Assembly: GCF_004362405.1 (NCBI RefSeq)
Contig: NZ_SNXE01000007.1
Coordinates: 1-64,000 of the forward strand
Source: Roseateles asaccharophilus
Lineage (GTDB): Bacteria; Pseudomonadota; Gammaproteobacteria; Burkholderiales; Burkholderiaceae_C
Direction of reading: 5' to 3'
Length of the DNA stretch: 64,000 nt
Shown here: in pieces, positions 26,487 to 35,191 of the stretch
Layout: every line of letters starts with the position of its first letter
Numbering within the stretch: position 1 is the stretch's first letter
Program-made: the position numbers and the translations under genes
The notes under the pieces: model-generated
What the model was told of the DNA's origin: nothing
The model's input: only the letters and a program-made list of their open reading frames with translations
Databases searched by the model: none

Positions 26487-27497
26487 TTACTTCAGGCCCA
26501 TGCCCTTGGAGATGGTGTTGGCGTCCAGGCCGCTGGCGGCAGGGGCAGCAGGGGCGGCCGGGGTGGTGGCTGCAGCCGGGGCGCTGGCGCCAGCAGCAGC
26601 ACTGCCGGGCGCGCCTTCGGCAAACTTGCCCACGTACTCGATCTTGGCGGCCTCGCGCAGGGCCTTGACGTCCTTTTGCAGCTGCTCGGCCTTGCGCTGG
26701 TTGAGCAGGAACTGCTCGATGGCGGGGCGGGCGCGGGCCTCGTCCACGGGCTGGCTGCGCGAGCCGGCCAGGAAGAGCACGGTGAGGCCGTTGGGGGTCT
26801 GAGTGAGCGCGGAGTCGCCGTCCTTGAGGCGGGCGATGGCGTCCACGCTGGCCAGGGGCAGCTGCTCGGCGGCGCGCACGGCCTGGTTGGCGGCAAAGCG
26901 GATATCGCGAGATTTCAGATATTCGACAAACTCGCCCATATTCTTGGCGCCCTCGAGTTTGGCGCGAATCTCGTCAAACTGTTCGGGCTTGGCTTCGATG
27001 GCCACTTCCTGCAGGCTGTAAATACGCCGTTCCTTGAACAGAGCGGGTTTGTCGTTGTAGTACTTGGCAATTTCTTCGTTGGTGGGCTTGGCCACGCTTT
27101 CGCCCACGCGATCGAAGTAGGCACGCGCCACGATCTCGCGCTTGGCGGCCTCGATCTGCTGCACCACGCGGGGATCGCGATCGAGCTTGAGGTCCTGGGC
27201 CTTCTGCAAGGCCAGCTCTTGCTCGATCAGGCGCTCCAGCACCTGCTTGCCGGCGGCCTCGGCCTGCTCGGGCCTGAGGCCGGGCTGGCGCTGCAGCACG
27301 AAGTTGATCTGATGGACGGTGATCTCTTCCTTGTTGACCTTGGCGGCGGTCTGCGAGGCTTTCTCGCCCTTGTCGCCACCGCCACAGGCGCTCAGGGCCA
27401 GCACGGCGGCGGCAGCCAGGACCAGGCCGGCGCAACGAGGGGCCTGCACACGGCCGGACTTGTGAATGCGCGTTGTCATCATCGTCATCAGCTTCAT
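26487..27497 (-). CDS. epsD: EpsD-family peptidyl-prolyl cis-trans isomerase lipoprotein
   Basis: This is the first gene of the eps export operon. The product (336 residues from ATG 27497) has a lipoprotein signal ending LALSAC, followed by a SurA_N/parvulin-like helical region (FVLQRQPGLRPEQAEAAG, LIEQELALQKAQDLKLDRD) and a degenerate parvulin-type domain. It ends in an Ala/Pro-rich tail and a GLDANTISKGMGLK terminus. EpsD proteins are presumed to fold or assemble the outer-membrane export machinery. Longer in-frame starts (27611) and shorter ones (27488) exist; AAGGA lies 13 bases before 27497, rather far, so the start is uncertain. No convincing promoter was recognised in the leader. Confidence 0.88.
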   Translation of the reverse strand: MKLMTMMTTRIHKSGRVQAPRCAGLVLAAAAVLALSACGGGDKGEKASQTAAKVNKEEITVHQINFVLQRQPGLRPEQAEAAGKQVLERLIEQELALQKAQDLKLDRDPRVVQQIEAAKREIVARAYFDRVGESVAKPTNEEIAKYYNDKPALFKERRIYSLQEVAIEAKPEQFDEIRAKLEGAKNMGEFVEYLKSRDIRFAANQAVRAAEQLPLASVDAIARLKDGDSALTQTPNGLTVLFLAGSRSQPVDEARARPAIEQFLLNQRKAEQLQKDVKALREAAKIEYVGKFAEGAPGSAAAGASAPAAATTPAAPAAPAASGLDANTISKGMGLK

Positions 27498-27839
27498 GGT
27501 GTTCTTGTCATCCTTCGCTTGTCGTCTGGGCTGCGCCCGGGCCATCGATACGCCATCCATGCTGCAGCGCACAAGGCACGCCAGACACGGTGGCCGAGTG
27601 TAGCTTTGCAAAATGACAATTGACTCTCCCCAATATGGGCGCTGGCCGCTGCAAACCGGGTCGGGGCTGCGGGCAGCTCAAGGGGAAAACCCCCATGAAA
27701 AAGGCCGCTCACGCGCGGGCGTGGCGGCCATTCATTTGCGGAAATATGTCTGCACCGCGGCACCCACCCCCGCAAACAAGGGGTGAGGTGGATCGGGCGC
27801 CTGGAGTTTCTGCCGGGTTTCAGTGAGCTGGCGGGGCGC
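27498..27839. other. Intergenic region between ubiE and the eps operon
   Basis: This 342-base gap holds the ubiE terminator at 27,698-27,729 and, downstream of it on the minus strand, the leader of the eps operon. The leader includes an AT-richer patch at about 27,600-27,640. I looked for sigma-70 hexamers with 16-18 base spacing and for the sigma-54 pattern (GG and GC ten bases apart), and found no convincing match. No small gene was recognised. Confidence 0.5.
27698..27729 (-). terminator. Rho-independent terminator of ubiE
   Basis: Read on the minus strand, a stem of GGCCGC plus CACGC pairs with GCGTG plus GCGGCC (one bulged base, 4-base loop) and is followed directly by TTTTT. It lies about 110 bases after the ubiE stop and upstream of epsD, so it separates the ubiE transcript from the eps operon. 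Confidence 0.85.
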
Positions 27840-28571
27840 TCAGCATTTGATGCCGGCGTGCAGGGCCACGATGCCGGCGCTGAGGTTGTGCACATCCACA
27901 TGGCCGAAGCCGGCCGTCTTCATCATGGCCTTGAGCTCGGCCTGGGGCGGGTGCATGCGGATGGACTCGGCCAGGTAGCGGTAGCTCTCGGCGTCGCCCG
28001 CGATCATCTGGCCCAGCTTGGGCAGGATCTTGAAGCTGTACCAGTCGTAGGGCTTGCGCAGGGGTGCGGCCACCTGGGAGAACTCCAGCACCAGCAGACG
28101 GCCGCCGGGCTTAAGCACGCGGCACATCTCGGCCAGGGCCACGTCCTTGTGGGTCATATTGCGCAGGCCGAAGGCCACGCTGACCAGGTCGAAGCTTTCG
28201 TTCTTGTAGGGCAGCTTCTCGGCGTCGCACAGGTTGGTGGGCAGCACCAGCCCCTCGTTGAGCAGGCGCTCACGGCCCTGGCGCAGCATGGCCTCGTTGA
28301 TGTCGGTGTGCACCACCATGCCGCTCTCGCCCACCTTGCGGGCAAAGGCGCGGGAGAGGTCGCCGGTGCCGCCGGCAATGTCCAGCACGCGCTCGCCGGG
28401 CTTGAGATTGGCCACGGCCACGGTGTAGGCCTTCCAGGCCCGGTGCAGGCCCATGGACATCATGTCGTTCATGATGTCGTACTTGGAAGCCACGGAATCG
28501 AAGACGCCGCGCACGCGGCTGGCCTTTTCGCGCTCGTCAACGGTCTGGAAGCCGAAGTGGGTGCTGCTCAT
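27840..28571 (-). CDS. ubiE: Demethylmenaquinone/ubiquinone C-methyltransferase
   Basis: UbiE is the SAM-dependent C-methyltransferase of ubiquinone (and menaquinone) synthesis. The 243-residue protein has [21 protein letters not shown] at the N-terminus, containing the UbiE signature 1. It also has the SAM-binding loop [15 protein letters not shown], and signature 2 around [22 protein letters not shown] and [10 protein letters not shown]. It lies 21 bases after a DUF971 gene, a linkage widespread in Betaproteobacteria. A strong terminator follows. Confidence 0.96.
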   Translation of the reverse strand: MSSTHFGFQTVDEREKASRVRGVFDSVASKYDIMNDMMSMGLHRAWKAYTVAVANLKPGERVLDIAGGTGDLSRAFARKVGESGMVVHTDINEAMLRQGRERLLNEGLVLPTNLCDAEKLPYKNESFDLVSVAFGLRNMTHKDVALAEMCRVLKPGGRLLVLEFSQVAAPLRKPYDWYSFKILPKLGQMIAGDAESYRYLAESIRMHPPQAELKAMMKTAGFGHVDVHNLSAGIVALHAGIKC

Positions 28572-28592
28572 GGTTTTCAGCTCCGTGGGGAA

Positions 28593-29018
28593 TCAGTGGT
28601 GGGTGTGGCTGCCGCAGCTGCCGCCCGAGGCCTTGGGGGCCATGGGGGCGTCGCGGTCCAGGCCGGCCGCGGCGAGCTTGGCCTGGTAGTCGGCCCAGAA
28701 CTCGGCCTCGCGGCTGCCCAGCTGGTAGAGGTAGTCCCAACTGAAGATGCCGCTGGCATGGCCGTCGCTGAAGCTGGGGCGGATGCCGTAATGGCCCACG
28801 GGCTCCAGCTCGCTGATGCCCACCTCGCGCTTGCCGGTCTGCAGAGTTTCCTGGCCGGGGCCGTGGCCCATGACCTCGGCCGAGGGCGAGAACACGCGCA
28901 TCAGCTCGAAGGGAATGCGAAAGCGCGCACCGTCATTGAAGGCGATCTCCAGCACCCGCGACTGCTGGTGCACGGTGATCTCGGTGGGCGTGGGGGTGCT
29001 GGGCGTGAGTCCGGCCAT
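28593..29018 (-). CDS. DUF971 (gamma-butyrobetaine hydroxylase-like N-terminal) protein
   Basis: The 141-residue protein matches the DUF971 family by TEITVHQQSRVLEIAFNDGARF, FELMRVFSPSAEV, the GKREVGISELEPVGHYGIRPSFSDGH block and the SGIFSWDYLY motif. The domain is thought to bind a metal or an Fe-S-related ligand; function is not established. The C-terminus is Gly/Ser/His-rich (CGSHTHH), possibly metal-binding. It is usually next to ubiE in this group, as here, but its role in quinone synthesis is unproven. Confidence 0.88.
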   Translation of the reverse strand: MAGLTPSTPTPTEITVHQQSRVLEIAFNDGARFRIPFELMRVFSPSAEVMGHGPGQETLQTGKREVGISELEPVGHYGIRPSFSDGHASGIFSWDYLYQLGSREAEFWADYQAKLAAAGLDRDAPMAPKASGGSCGSHTHH

Positions 29019-29098
29019 GAAGCGGGCGTTGCGGTTGCTTTGCGGGGCTGCAGGGTCGGCAGTGTAGCCGCCCTACCCCGGGAGAAACCCGCAAGGCC

Positions 29099-29131
29099 CT
29101 GAAAACCCGGCCCGGGAGGGCCGGACCGGGT
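29099..29131 (-). terminator. Hairpin terminator of the S8 protease gene
   Basis: An inverted repeat AACCCGG ... CCGGGTT with internal GG/CC pairing lies 7 bases beyond the protease stop. On the minus strand it is followed by TTTC. It is GC-rich with a short T-run and is probably an intrinsic terminator. Confidence 0.65.
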
Positions 29132-29137
29132 TGTGGC

Positions 29138-30952
29138 TTACCAGCCCAGGCTCAGGCTGTAGCTGCCGGCGCCGCCGCTGTAGTGCAGCACGCGCACATA
29201 CAGGGTGACGGTGGCGCTGCCGCCGTTGGCGAAGCTCAGGCTGTCGCTCTGGCCGGCCGGGTTCTCGCTGGCGCGCAGCTGGCTGCCGCTGGCGTTGTAG
29301 AGGAAGAGATCGTAGTCCAGCGTGGCGCCCTGGCTGAGGGTAGCCCTCAGGGTGCGGCCGGCGGGCAGGTCGATGCGGTAGTAGTCGGTATCGGTGCTGG
29401 CCGAGATGCCACCGCTCACGGTGGCCGGGGCGCTGATGCGCTGGGCGGCGCTGAGGCCGTTGTTGGGCTCGGCTTCATTGACCGTGCTCCCGCCTCCGCC
29501 GCCGCCAAGAACGGCGGTGATGGCCGCATTGGCATCCAGCAGACCCACGCCGCACTGGCTGCAGCTGCCCGGGAAGGGCCGGGCGCTGCTGCGCAGGGCA
29601 GCGGTGATCTGGTCGGGCGTGGCGCCGGGCCTGACGCTGTAGAGCAGCGCGGCCACGCCGGCCACATGGGGTGCGGCCATGGAGGTGCCTTGGTAGAAGG
29701 CGTAGTTGTCGGCGCCGGGGGTGCTGGTGCCAGCGTTCAGGGTGGAGAGGATGCCGTTGCTGGCGCTGGAGCGCACATCGCCGCCCGGCGCCGCCAGGGT
29801 GACCACACTGCCGAAGTTGGAGTAGTAGGCACGCGCGCCATAGCGGTCGGTGGCGGCCACGGTCACCACGCCGGCGCAGCTGGCGGGGCTGAAGTTGGCG
29901 GCGTTGGCATTGGAGTTGCCGGCCGCCACGATGACGCTGGCACCGCGGGCGCGGGCGCCATTGACGGCGTTCTGGGTGGTGGTGTCGCAGGCACCGCCGC
30001 CGCCCAGGGAGAGATTGAGCACCTTGGAGGGCGTGGCGTTGGCCGGGACGCCGGCCACGCTGCCGCCCGAGGCCCAGGTGATGCCGTCGGCAATGTCCGA
30101 GGTGTAGCCGCCGCACTTGCCCAGCACGCGGATGGGCTGCACCTTGGCATTGAAGGCAATGCCGGCGATGCCCAGGGCGTTATTGGTCTTGGCGGCGATG
30201 GTGCCGGCCACATGGGTGCCGTGCCAGCTGGAGTTGGTGGCCGGGCGGCCCACGCCGCATTCGCCCGCGGCGGTCCAGTCGCCGGGGTCGCTGGCATCGG
30301 CATCGCGGCCGTTGCCATCGTTGGCGATGGAGGTCTGGGTGATCATGTCGTAGCCGGCCACGGTCTGGCCGGCCAGGTCGGCATGGGGCCGGATGCCGGT
30401 GTCGATGACGGCCACCACCACGCCCGTGCCGGTGGCACGGTCCCAGGCGGCGGGAGCGCGGATGCCGCCGGTGGCCTCGAACAGATCCCACTGCGAGGCA
30501 TAGCTGCTGTCATTGGGGGTGAGCAGCGGATACATCATGCGGTCGGGCTCGGCGTACTCGATGTCGGCATCGGCCGCCTTGAGCTGGGCCGAGAGCTGGC
30601 GCAGCTGCTCCAGGCTGAGGGCGCGGTCGAGCTTGAAGACATGGGCGCCGGTGCCCATCTGCCGCAGCACGCGGAGCTGGGCCCCCAGGGGCGCGGCCAG
30701 GCTCTGGGCGCGGGCGGCACGGCTTTCAAGGCGATCGGCGGCCACGCTGCGGGCCTGCAGGGCCATGCCGCCGCCGGACTGCTGCACCAGGGTGCTGCCG
30801 TCGCGGTACTTGATGATGAGGCGGTCGCTGCGCTCGGTGTGCGCGGGCTCGGCGGCTTTGTCGATGTCCTGGGCCGAGATGCCGGCCAGGGCGGGGCTGA
30901 GGGCAGCCATGCCCAGCGCCAGGAGGGCGCTGGTGGATTTCAAACGCAACAT
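29138..30952 (-). CDS. Secreted subtilisin-like serine protease (S8) with PPC domain
   Basis: The 604-residue preproprotein has a signal peptide (MLRLKSTSALLALGMAALSP...), then an inhibitor-I9-like propeptide to about residue 140. The S8 catalytic domain follows with Asp184 (AVIDTGI), His244 (HGTHVAGT), oxyanion Asn346 (AAGNSN) and Ser424 (GTSMAAPHVAG). A Gly linker (484-489) leads to a C-terminal pre-peptidase domain (about 490-604, EAEPNNGLSAAQRI, YYRIDLPAG), which is normally removed on maturation. Several Cys (231, 280, 322, 359, 464, 467) may form disulfides. It is expected to act outside the cell; the gene is flanked by hairpins and appears monocistronic. Confidence 0.94.
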   Translation of the reverse strand: MLRLKSTSALLALGMAALSPALAGISAQDIDKAAEPAHTERSDRLIIKYRDGSTLVQQSGGGMALQARSVAADRLESRAARAQSLAAPLGAQLRVLRQMGTGAHVFKLDRALSLEQLRQLSAQLKAADADIEYAEPDRMMYPLLTPNDSSYASQWDLFEATGGIRAPAAWDRATGTGVVVAVIDTGIRPHADLAGQTVAGYDMITQTSIANDGNGRDADASDPGDWTAAGECGVGRPATNSSWHGTHVAGTIAAKTNNALGIAGIAFNAKVQPIRVLGKCGGYTSDIADGITWASGGSVAGVPANATPSKVLNLSLGGGGACDTTTQNAVNGARARGASVIVAAGNSNANAANFSPASCAGVVTVAATDRYGARAYYSNFGSVVTLAAPGGDVRSSASNGILSTLNAGTSTPGADNYAFYQGTSMAAPHVAGVAALLYSVRPGATPDQITAALRSSARPFPGSCSQCGVGLLDANAAITAVLGGGGGGSTVNEAEPNNGLSAAQRISAPATVSGGISASTDTDYYRIDLPAGRTLRATLSQGATLDYDLFLYNASGSQLRASENPAGQSDSLSFANGGSATVTLYVRVLHYSGGAGSYSLSLGW

Positions 30953-31002
30953 GCTGAGGTCTCCAGATGAGCGCCCGGCAGGATTCCGTGCCCACCGGGA
31001 TG

Positions 31003-31026
31003 AAAACGGCGGTCGCGTGGACCGCC
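31003..31026 (-). terminator. Hairpin terminator of the HIT-family gene
   Basis: On the minus strand a perfect 7-bp stem GGCGGTC / GACCGCC with a 5-base loop is followed by GTTTTC. It lies between the end of the HIT gene and the start of the protease gene, about 135 bases after the HIT stop. Confidence 0.5.
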
Positions 31027-31160
31027 GGCCGTCCAGCCCCCGGCAGGGTGCTCAAGGGGCCGGCATCGCCCCGACCGGATGGGGTCGTCGCGATGTCGGC
31101 GCAGTGTAGGAAGGCTGTTCGTGCGCCAATCGCCCACCCTGCAAGACCTGACAGGGGGAC

Positions 31161-31583
31161 TTACCCCAGGGCCTCACGCAGAGCCCGATCCAGCGCGTCC
31201 AGGTCCAGCGCAGGGGCCACGCGCGGCGCACGCAAGGCCTGGCCCCAGATGGGGTTGGGGAAGTGGCTGTCGTCCTCGAAGCGGGCGATCACATGCCAGT
31301 GCAGATGCGGCACCACATTGCCCAGGCTGGCCAGATTGATCTTGCTGGGCTGGAGCCGCTGGCGCAGCAGCTGCTCGATGCGGGCGACGGCCTCCATGCA
31401 GTCCTGGCGCTCGGCGGGGCCGAGATCGCTGAATTCGGCCACATGGCGGTTCCAGATCAGGCGGTAGAAGGCGGGGAAGGCGGGGGTGTCGGTGACCCGC
31501 ACCACACGCCAGGACGGGGTCTGTGCGATGAGCAGGCCGCCGCTGTCCTGGCACAGGGGGCAAGGGGTCGGTACGGATGTCAT
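31161..31583 (-). CDS. HIT-family nucleotide hydrolase/transferase
   Basis: The 140-residue protein has the histidine-triad motif at residues 93-97 (HLHWH followed by V) in PHLHWHVIARFEDD, and two N-terminal Cys (8 and 11) in CPLC that may form half of a zinc site. HIT enzymes hydrolyse nucleotide-phosphoramidates or dinucleoside polyphosphates. The start at ATG 31583 is chosen because the long upstream extension is low-quality sequence crossing a divergent intergenic region. It is divergent from the Bug-family gene. Confidence 0.9.
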   Translation of the reverse strand: MTSVPTPCPLCQDSGGLLIAQTPSWRVVRVTDTPAFPAFYRLIWNRHVAEFSDLGPAERQDCMEAVARIEQLLRQRLQPSKINLASLGNVVPHLHWHVIARFEDDSHFPNPIWGQALRAPRVAPALDLDALDRALREALG

Positions 31584-31659
31584 GGGGCTGGGATGCAGAT
31601 CTAAGATGGACTCACTGTATTCGCTATTCGCATGATGACTGCATGAGGACTGGAACCGC

Positions 31660-32673
31660 ATGAGTGCCGCAAAACGCATCGCCCCCTCCCCGTCCGCGGC
31701 CCGTCGCGGCAGCTTGCTGGCCCTGGGCGCCGCCCTGCTAAGCGGCCTGCTACCCGCGGCCAGCCAGGCCCAGACCGCCTGGCCCAACAAGCCCATACGC
31801 TGGATCGTGGCCTACCCGGCGGGCGGCGGCTCGGACTTCCTGGCCCGCCAGCTCGCACCGCAGCTGGGCCGGCAGCTGGGCCAGACCCTGGTGATCGAGA
31901 ACCGCCCCGGCGCGGCCGGCATCATCGGCACCGATGCGGCCGCCAAGTCCGCCGCGGACGGCTACACCATCGCCACCGGCGACAACGGGGCCATGGTCTT
32001 CAACAGCGCCATGTACAAGAAGCTGCCCTATGCGCCCAGCGATCTGGCGCCGGTAGGCTTTATGGCGCGATTCCCACTGATCCTGGTGGTCAATCCGGCG
32101 GCCGGCTTCAGCTCGGGCGCGCAGTGGCTGGCCGAGGTCAGGAAGAACCCGGGCAAGTACAGCTATGCCTCGCCCGGCGTGGGCAGCCCGCACCATCTGG
32201 CCATGGAGCTGGTGAAGGAGCGCAGCCGCAGCTTCATCGTGCATGTGCCCTACCGCGGCACGGCCTTTTCCACCCAGGATCTGATTGCGGGCGTGGTGCC
32301 CATGGGCATTCTGGATACGGCCGCCGGTCTGCCGCATATCCGCTCGGGCAAGCTCAAGGCCCTGGCGGTGCTGAGCCCGCGCCGCATTGCCACTCTGCCC
32401 GAGGTGCCCACCATGCAGGAGCTGGGGCTACAGGGCGTGGATGTGGCGGCCTGGCAGGGCTTGTTCGTGCCGAGAGGCACGCCCGAGCCCATCGTCCAGC
32501 GCCTGACGGCCGAGATGCACAAGGCCATCAACACGCCCGAGGTCCGGGCCAAGCTGGAGGACTTCGGGCTGGAGGTGGCACCCGGCGATGCCGCCAGCCT
32601 GGCGCGCTTCATCGAGCAGGAGCAGCGCAGCTGGCATGCCCTGATCCGGGAGCGCAAGCTGTCGGCGGACTGA
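31660..32673 (+). CDS. Bug-family tripartite tricarboxylate transporter receptor
   Basis: Bug proteins are periplasmic solute receptors that are greatly expanded in Burkholderiales; they bind carboxylates and feed TctAB transporters or signal. The 337-residue product has an RR-containing signal peptide (ARRGSLLALGAALLSG ... ASQAQ) and the Bug core: WPNKPIRWIVAYPAGGGSD, NRPGAAGIIGTDAAAKSAADGYT, SGKLKALAV and VPTMQELG. No TctA or TctB gene is nearby, so it is an orphan receptor; ligand unknown. Confidence 0.92.
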   Translation: MSAAKRIAPSPSAARRGSLLALGAALLSGLLPAASQAQTAWPNKPIRWIVAYPAGGGSDFLARQLAPQLGRQLGQTLVIENRPGAAGIIGTDAAAKSAADGYTIATGDNGAMVFNSAMYKKLPYAPSDLAPVGFMARFPLILVVNPAAGFSSGAQWLAEVRKNPGKYSYASPGVGSPHHLAMELVKERSRSFIVHVPYRGTAFSTQDLIAGVVPMGILDTAAGLPHIRSGKLKALAVLSPRRIATLPEVPTMQELGLQGVDVAAWQGLFVPRGTPEPIVQRLTAEMHKAINTPEVRAKLEDFGLEVAPGDAASLARFIEQEQRSWHALIRERKLSAD

Positions 32674-32699
32674 GCGAGGTCGGGCCGCGCAGGCCCTGG

Positions 32700-33494
32700 T
32701 CAACGCGGTCTGCGGGGAACGACGCCGGGCGCTTTGGGAATCAGCTCCCATTCCCGGCGCACCCGCTCGTAGAAGGGTCCCAGGCCGGCACGCACCCAGA
32801 TCGGCCTGACGGATTCGGCGAACAGCCCTTCATGCAGGGCCTGACGCAAGGGGCCCAGCAGCGCGGGCGAGAGGCCTGGATGGCAGGCCAGCCAACGGTC
32901 GACCTGAGCCAGGACGAAGACCCGCTCGACCCGGGGCTCGCCGGGACTCTCCAGAATGCCCGGCCGCTCATCGCTGAGCAGATAGTCAAAGCGCTTGCGC
33001 TGCAACATGCCCGCACGCTGGGCCACCGGGGAGACCGGCTCGTAGCGGATGTCGGCCGAGCCCAGCAGATCAGCCAGATCCGCGATGTCCACCGCGCCCA
33101 CACGATAGGGGCGCAGGTCCTCGATATTGGACACCGCCGGGGCGCCCTTGAGGGCATAGACCGCCAGCTTCAAGGGCGCCACACGCGCCACATAGCTGAT
33201 GGTCTCGGCCTCGCCGGGCGAGAAGTTGAGGGCCAGACCACAGCTGCCCGGGCTGTTGGGCAGGGTGGCCGAGATGCGGCGCCTGGGCATCAGGGTCACG
33301 GTGAGGCTCACGCGATGGGGCGCCAGCAGCGCCTGCAATGCCTCGATGTAAGGGCCGCCCGGCCGGCCATCGCGCAACTCGATAAAGGGGGGGTCGGGTT
33401 CCGCGAACACCTGCAGCGTCTGCCTGGCCGCGGCGGGCGACAGCAGTCCGCCAAGGAGCACGACCGCGCCGATCAGGCTGCACCTCAGTTTCAT
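32700..33494 (-). CDS. Periplasmic solute-binding protein, SBP_bac_3-like
   Basis: The 264-residue exported protein has a signal peptide ending near SPAAARQ, then the layout of family-3 binding proteins: LQVFAEPDPPFIELRDGRPG, YIEALQALLA and C-terminal LRQALHEGLFAESVRPIW. Sequence identity to typical amino-acid receptors appears low. The start overlaps the stop of an upstream sugar-binding-type receptor gene by ATGA (33491-33494). No permease or ATPase is adjacent, so a sensory role, or a partner encoded elsewhere, is possible. It is convergent with the Bug gene, 26 bases apart. Confidence 0.75.
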   Translation of the reverse strand: MKLRCSLIGAVVLLGGLLSPAAARQTLQVFAEPDPPFIELRDGRPGGPYIEALQALLAPHRVSLTVTLMPRRRISATLPNSPGSCGLALNFSPGEAETISYVARVAPLKLAVYALKGAPAVSNIEDLRPYRVGAVDIADLADLLGSADIRYEPVSPVAQRAGMLQRKRFDYLLSDERPGILESPGEPRVERVFVLAQVDRWLACHPGLSPALLGPLRQALHEGLFAESVRPIWVRAGLGPFYERVRREWELIPKAPGVVPRRPR

Positions 33495-34456
33495 GCGCGG
33501 GTGACCAGCTTCACCGGCGACTGGATGATATTTGGCAGCTCGGACTGACGGGTCCGCATCTGCAAGGCCTTGAGCACGACGTCCAGCGCGTATTCGGCCT
33601 GCTTGGCTGGAAACTGATCCACGGTGGCGAGGACAGCACCTTGCGCGATCAGCGGCCTGATGGAGGGAATGTTGTCGTAGCCCGAAACCAGCACGTCGGC
33701 ACTGCGCTTGAGTTCCTTCAGGGCCTGCACCGCGCCCAGGGCCATATTGTCATTGCCGCACATCAGGGCCTTGATATCGGGGGCAAGCCGCATCAGGTCC
33801 AGCGCGGCCGTGTGGCCCAGTTCTCGGGTCCAGAAGCCGGACCGGACGGCCGCCAGTTGCAGCCCCGCCGCGGAAATGGCGGCACGGAAACCGTCGCTGC
33901 GGGACTTGGCGTTGATGGAGCCCGGCGGGCCCTCGATGATGCCCACCTGACTGCCGCGTGGCAGTTGCTTGGCCACATGCTCGCCCACGGTCCGGCTGCC
34001 CAGAAAGTTGCTGGGGCCGACGAAGGGAATGCTGACACCGGCCGTGGCCAGGGCACGATCATCCAGCTTGTTGTCCAGATTGAGCACCAGCAGGCCGGCC
34101 TTGAGCGCCTTGAGCAGAACGGGCAGCAGGGCATTGGAATCCGCCGGCACGATGACCAGCGCCTGCGCACGCCGCTCAATGGCCTTGAGCACCAGGCGCT
34201 CCTGGGTTGCCACATCGGTCTCGCCTTCAATGCCTTCGACCGTGAGCTCGTAGTCGGCCTGACGCTTGGCCTGATGGGCCCGGGCCCCCTCGCCCATGAG
34301 CACAAAGAACTCATTGCGCGTGGCCTTGAGGATCAGGGCCACCTTGAAGCGCTCCGAACTCGCCAGGGCAAGATGCGGAGCGGCAAGGGCCCCGAGGGCG
34401 GCGAGCAGCAAACCGCGGCGCGGGTCGAGACCGACCTTGGCGGAATGGGCTGTCAT
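33491..34456 (-). CDS. Sugar-type periplasmic binding protein (RbsB-like)
   Basis: The 321-residue protein has a signal with twin Arg (DPRRGLLLAALGALAAPHLALA) that could be Tat-dependent. It then shows the peripla_BP_4 pattern: FKVALILKATRNEFFVLMGEGA, ALVIVPADSNALLPVLLKAL, IIEGPPGSINAKSRSDGF, ALMCGNDNMALGAVQAL and VSGYDNIPSIRPLI. These resemble ribose/galactose-type receptors. ATG 34456 is preferred to 34525, as the extension precedes the signal and has no ribosome site. It overlaps the following family-3-like receptor gene. No ABC permease or ATPase lies beside it. Confidence 0.85.
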   Translation of the reverse strand: MTAHSAKVGLDPRRGLLLAALGALAAPHLALASSERFKVALILKATRNEFFVLMGEGARAHQAKRQADYELTVEGIEGETDVATQERLVLKAIERRAQALVIVPADSNALLPVLLKALKAGLLVLNLDNKLDDRALATAGVSIPFVGPSNFLGSRTVGEHVAKQLPRGSQVGIIEGPPGSINAKSRSDGFRAAISAAGLQLAAVRSGFWTRELGHTAALDLMRLAPDIKALMCGNDNMALGAVQALKELKRSADVLVSGYDNIPSIRPLIAQGAVLATVDQFPAKQAEYALDVVLKALQMRTRQSELPNIIQSPVKLVTRA

Positions 34457-34739
34457 GCTGAACCTGCTTGTTCTGTACTGCGACCCCCGCAGATTACCAG
34501 CGCCCTCTGACAGTCGCTGCGGCATCCGTCACAGAAGAACGCGATGGAGAGGCCGGCCAGGCCGCGGACAACACGCGTGCGACGAATTCGCTTCATCACG
34601 CAAAGAACCAGCTCATCGCACACAAGGCACGTTTCATCGCAAGCAACTAGGCCGTGACACGGCTCGACTCTTAGGCTGAGCGCCAGCCAGCAGGCTCTTA
34701 CCGAATCTGCCGCTGGCCCTTCAGTTCAAGGAGTCAACG

Positions 34740-35186
34740 ATGTTCACGAAGAAACCCGCCACTGCGGCCGCCCTGCTCGCCCTGTGCCTGAGCGCCCTTC
34801 TGACCGCGCCCGCGCAGGCACAGCGCAGCACGGATCTGCAGCGTGTTGAGGTGAGTGGCCAGCCCACACCCCGCACCGATGTCGCGAAGGCTTGCCCCGA
34901 CATCGGCGAGACGCTGCAGCGTTCGCTCGCCCGCGTGGTGCATCTGGAGCGGCGCACCGGCACTGTGAACGTGGACTTCAGTCTGCGTGAGCAAGCCGTG
35001 ACGCAGGTGAGCTCACAGGGCGGGCCGTTTGAATACCATGCCGCCATCCGACGGGCCGTGCGAAGCCTGGACTGCCAGGGCAGCACTCAGGCCACGGCCT
35101 CATACCGCTTCCAGATCGCCTTCACACAGGAAGATGCGGCGGAGCAAGACGGTCCGCGCGTGGCCGTGCTGCTACCGCGGCATTGA
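34740..35186 (+). CDS. Small exported protein with TonB_C-like domain
   Basis: This 148-residue protein has a clear signal peptide (ATAAALLALCLSALLTAPAQAQ) and a strong ribosome site (AAGGAG, 7 bases before ATG). The mature part contains GTVNVDFSLREQAVTQVSSQGG, then YHAAIRRAVRSLDC and ASYRFQIAF, reminiscent of the beta-alpha-beta fold of TonB C-terminal domains. The membrane anchor and Pro-rich linker of TonB are absent. Two Cys (about residues 52 and 111) could pair. Function is unknown; the resemblance is by eye and low. Confidence 0.6.
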   Translation: MFTKKPATAAALLALCLSALLTAPAQAQRSTDLQRVEVSGQPTPRTDVAKACPDIGETLQRSLARVVHLERRTGTVNVDFSLREQAVTQVSSQGGPFEYHAAIRRAVRSLDCQGSTQATASYRFQIAFTQEDAAEQDGPRVAVLLPRH

Positions 35187-35191
35187 GAACA

